NCBI GenBank assembly: GCA_022767445.1
Contig: JALENJ010000046.1
Span: 1-33,561 of the forward strand
DNA from: Erysipelotrichaceae bacterium
GTDB lineage: Bacteria > Bacillota_I > Bacilli_A > Erysipelotrichales > Erysipelotrichaceae
Length of the DNA stretch: 33,561 bases
Direction of reading: 5' to 3'
The translations under genes were made by a program, and so were the position numbers. Positions 31,869 to 33,561 of the stretch are shown here, one piece after another. The notes below the pieces were generated by a model. The model saw only the letters and a program-made list of their open reading frames with translations. It was not told where the DNA came from and made no database searches. How positions within the stretch are numbered: the first letter of the stretch is position 1; every line of letters starts with the position of its first letter.

Positions 31869-32882
31869 ATGAAGGAATATGATGTGATGATTAAAGAAAC
31901 ACTTCAGAGAAAAGTAACTGTGGAGGCGAAGTTGCGGTATGAAGCAGAACAGATGGTGACGGATGCCTGGAATCATCAGGATTATGTTCTTGGGGCAGAG
32001 GATTTTACCGAAGTTTCTTTTGATACGGTGGAGGAACGGGAGTGTTCTATGCCAAAAGAGAAAATCAAGGTGCTGCTTGTACGACCGAATGCATATCCGG
32101 AAAAGGTTTCGATTGGTACAGAGCTGGAAGATTTGCAGAAGGCAGTAGGCGGATATATTGAGGTCACTTATCCATTTTCGGAAGAGGTTGGACTTGTTAT
32201 GAATGAGGAAGGAAAGCTAAATGGATTGTCACTTAACCGTGCGCTCCGCAGCGAAGATGGGGATGTGTACGATGTAATTGCAGGAGACTTTCTTGTTGTG
32301 GGTCTGACGGACGAAAACTTTGGTTCTTTGACACCAGAGCAGATGGATAAATTTGAGGCTATGTTTCATCAACCGGAGATGTTTGCAAAAATGGGGCGTA
32401 GCGTGATGGCCATTCCACTTACGGATGATCAGGTGGAACAGCCATCTGATTCATCGGTACAGGAAGAAGTGAAGACAGTCCCATTGAATTGGGAGTTTGG
32501 GGAAGAAACGGTATCTCTAAATGTGGCAGATTATGCCTACGGCGGTGGACTCTATATTGGCATCACCAGCTATGGAGAAGACGGTCCTGAGCCGTTTGCA
32601 GATATGACGGTGAATCTTCCGGCTTATACGCTTAAACCCAATGAAGCTTTTATTTCCGATGATATGAGCAGAGATCTTCTGAACTTCATCCAGGAAAATA
32701 AGCTGGGTGAAATCCTTTCATTTGAAGGAAAGTCAGGCTATGGCAGTTATAAGGCAGTGGCTTTTGATATGGAGAAGCTTAAAGAATTTGATCCAAAAGG
32801 AGTATCCAAATTCATGAAGGATCATGGAATGCCTGAAAAGACCGAACCGGCAAAGAAGAAAAACAAAGATATGGAGAGATAA
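31869..32882 (+). CDS. Fusion protein: DpnD/PcfM + DUF3846 + DUF4313
   Basis: A 337-residue protein in three parts. Residues 1-50 ('MKEYDVMIKETLQRKVTVEA...AEQMVTDAW') match the DpnD/PcfM small-protein type. About 63-180 ('KIKVLLVRPNAYPEKVSIGTELEDLQKAVGGYIEVTYPF') match DUF3846. About 205-315 ('VPLNWEFGEETVSLNVADYAYGGGLYIGITSYGEDGPEPFADMTVNLP') match DUF4313. A charged Lys-rich tail ends it. Each part is common, usually as separate proteins, in Bacillota phages and conjugative elements; none has a firm function, and the assignment rests on remembered family patterns. The ATG follows AAGGAGGAG. It leads into PcfB. Confidence 0.75.
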   Translation: MKEYDVMIKETLQRKVTVEAKLRYEAEQMVTDAWNHQDYVLGAEDFTEVSFDTVEERECSMPKEKIKVLLVRPNAYPEKVSIGTELEDLQKAVGGYIEVTYPFSEEVGLVMNEEGKLNGLSLNRALRSEDGDVYDVIAGDFLVVGLTDENFGSLTPEQMDKFEAMFHQPEMFAKMGRSVMAIPLTDDQVEQPSDSSVQEEVKTVPLNWEFGEETVSLNVADYAYGGGLYIGITSYGEDGPEPFADMTVNLPAYTLKPNEAFISDDMSRDLLNFIQENKLGEILSFEGKSGYGSYKAVAFDMEKLKEFDPKGVSKFMKDHGMPEKTEPAKKKNKDMER

Positions 32883-32915
32883 GCGCCACTAATTGAATAC
32901 GGAAGGAGGGTACAG

Positions 32916-33407
32916 ATGCAGGAAGAAATTGAAAACAGAACCGTCCATTTGGTAGTCAGTACAACAAAGCTATCTGCGAGAACGATCATTCGTGGCTTCC
33001 AGCTGTGGAAGGCTCACCATGAAAAGGCAAAAGCAAAGAACGCTGCTGTCAAAAATCTGCCAGCACATGGCAAACAGAGCATTAAGGAACTGATCGGTCA
33101 GAACCAGGGAGTGACTAATATTGACATCTCCAAGACGGATTTAAAAGGCTTTGAACAGGTGGCTCGTAAATATGGTGTGGACTATGCCATTACGAAAGAT
33201 AAGGGAGTGATTCCGCCAAAGTATATGGTGTTTTTTAAAGCTAGAGATGCAGATGCTCTTACCGCCGCATTTACAGAGTTTAGTAATCAGAAAATGAAAA
33301 GGCTGGAGAAACCGAGCGTACTCAAGCAGCTTGCGAAGCTGAAAGAAATGGTGGCAGCCATTATGCCGGATAAGATTCGTTATAAGAGTCAGGAGCGTGA
33401 TCTATGA
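32916..33407 (+). CDS. PcfB family protein (DUF3801)
   Basis: A 163-residue conjugation accessory protein. It begins 'MQEEIENRTVHLVVSTTKLSARTIIRGFQLW', the PcfB start, and has 'GKQSIKELIGQNQGVTNIDISKTDLKGFEQVARKYGVDYAITKDK' (about residues 50-95) and 'YMVFFKARDADALTAAFTEF'. PcfB is named from the pCF10 transfer region, where it precedes the coupling protein PcfC. Here too a VirD4-type gene follows with a 4-bp overlap. A GGAGGG ribosome site precedes the ATG. Confidence 0.9.
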   Translation: MQEEIENRTVHLVVSTTKLSARTIIRGFQLWKAHHEKAKAKNAAVKNLPAHGKQSIKELIGQNQGVTNIDISKTDLKGFEQVARKYGVDYAITKDKGVIPPKYMVFFKARDADALTAAFTEFSNQKMKRLEKPSVLKQLAKLKEMVAAIMPDKIRYKSQERDL

Positions 33408-33561
33408 GAAATAAGACGAGAAAGCTTTTGATTCTGAGTCTGCCATATATCTTGTTAAGCCTATTTGCTACGAATTTGGCAGAAGCGTGGAGAATTGCTG
33501 AGGGGATGAATATGTCAGCCAGGATACTTTCTTTTATGACAATGATTGGCATAGCATTCCA
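33404..33561 (+). CDS. VirD4/TraG-type coupling protein, N-terminus (cut by window)
   Basis: The first 52 codons are visible: 'MRNKTRKLLILSLPYILLS' then a hydrophobic segment, a short polar loop 'NLAEAWRIAEGMN' and the start of a second hydrophobic segment. This is the N-terminal membrane region of VirD4/TraG-family coupling proteins, which carry the relaxosome to the mating pore. Its ATPase motifs lie beyond the window. The 4-bp overlap with PcfB and the family context are the evidence; the fragment alone would not be enough. Confidence 0.8.
   Translation, partial: MRNKTRKLLILSLPYILLSLFATNLAEAWRIAEGMNMSARILSFMTMIGIAF

Larger units (their letters stand above)
27440..33561 (+). mobile_element. 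Left part of an integrative conjugative element (Tn1549/CTn-like)
   Basis: All genes run rightward in tight overlaps: DUF5688 protein, winged-helix replication protein, DnaC-like loader, ParB, accessory unknowns, DpnD/PcfM-DUF3846 fusion, PcfB, VirD4 start. PcfB followed by a VirD4-type protein is the entry of the pCF10/Tn1549-like transfer region. Codon use changes from CGT-rich Arg and host-like bias to more AGA/CGA and GC-richer third positions (for example GCC, CCG). The left boundary is approximate; the element continues beyond the window, so integrase, relaxase, mating-pore genes and cargo are not seen. Confidence 0.88.

Noticed and set aside
31253-31976. Long minus-strand open frames opposite the acidic ICE protein
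   Set aside because: They lie fully opposite real coding genes with good ribosome sites, and their products are Ile/Phe/Ser- or His-rich without domain patterns.

Overview
The window is a low-GC Bacillota chromosome segment with the start of an integrated conjugative element at its right end. The gene orders (YitT-ftsE-ftsX-pcsB-ctp-uvrB, rpsF-ssb-rpsR, ecfA1-ecfA2-ecfT-truA-rplM-rpsI) are classical for Bacillota. The compact operons and AT-rich codon use with much CGT for Arg fit an Erysipelotrichia-like gut or oral lineage, but that placement is inference. No rRNA, tRNA or CRISPR was seen.

Chromosomal part (1 to about 27,200). Positions 122-8107 hold a VanZ-like gene on the minus strand and a divergent run: YitT-family protein, FtsE, FtsX, a PcsB/CwlO-type M23 peptidoglycan hydrolase, an S41 processing protease and UvrB. 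FtsEX and the M23 protein form a recognisable division-linked cell wall lysis module. Positions 8199-9864 hold an aminotransferase with its Lrp/AsnC regulator. Positions 9871-11033 are the rpsF-ssb-rpsR operon behind a good extended -10 promoter and a structured leader. Positions 11106-12710 are a guanine-type purine riboswitch, a terminator and an NCS2 purine permease. Positions 12740-15660 carry 1-phosphofructokinase, an AlaX-type tRNA editing protein and phosphoglycerate mutase.

Positions 15672-22025 are a threonine divergon. thrC-thrB-(ACT/HTH protein, PheB/ThrR family) run leftward, and hom-aspartokinase-asd run rightward. Together they cover every step from aspartate to threonine. The 90-bp divergent promoter region carries an 8-bp inverted repeat that I propose as the operator of the ACT/HTH protein. 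Positions 22073-27203 hold an unknown membrane-anchored protein, the ECF transporter energising module, TruA with an unusual C-terminal extension, and rplM-rpsI with an L13-type leader.

Mobile part (about 27,440 to the right edge). After the rpsI terminator, codon use and gene content change. The genes are a DUF5688-family protein, a small protein, a winged-helix replication protein, a DnaC-like loader, a small basic ORF, ParB, a very acidic unknown protein, a three-part DpnD/PcfM-DUF3846-DUF4313 fusion, PcfB and the start of a VirD4-type coupling protein. This is the early replication/maintenance/conjugation-start segment of a Tn1549/CTn-like integrative conjugative element (ICE). Its integrase, relaxase and most transfer genes lie outside the window. 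The first ICE gene sits behind a strong terminator-like hairpin (18-bp stem) and a second perfect 10-bp hairpin, suggesting attenuation control. The most novel points are this leader, the domain fusion, the TruA extension and the threonine operator/regulator pairing.
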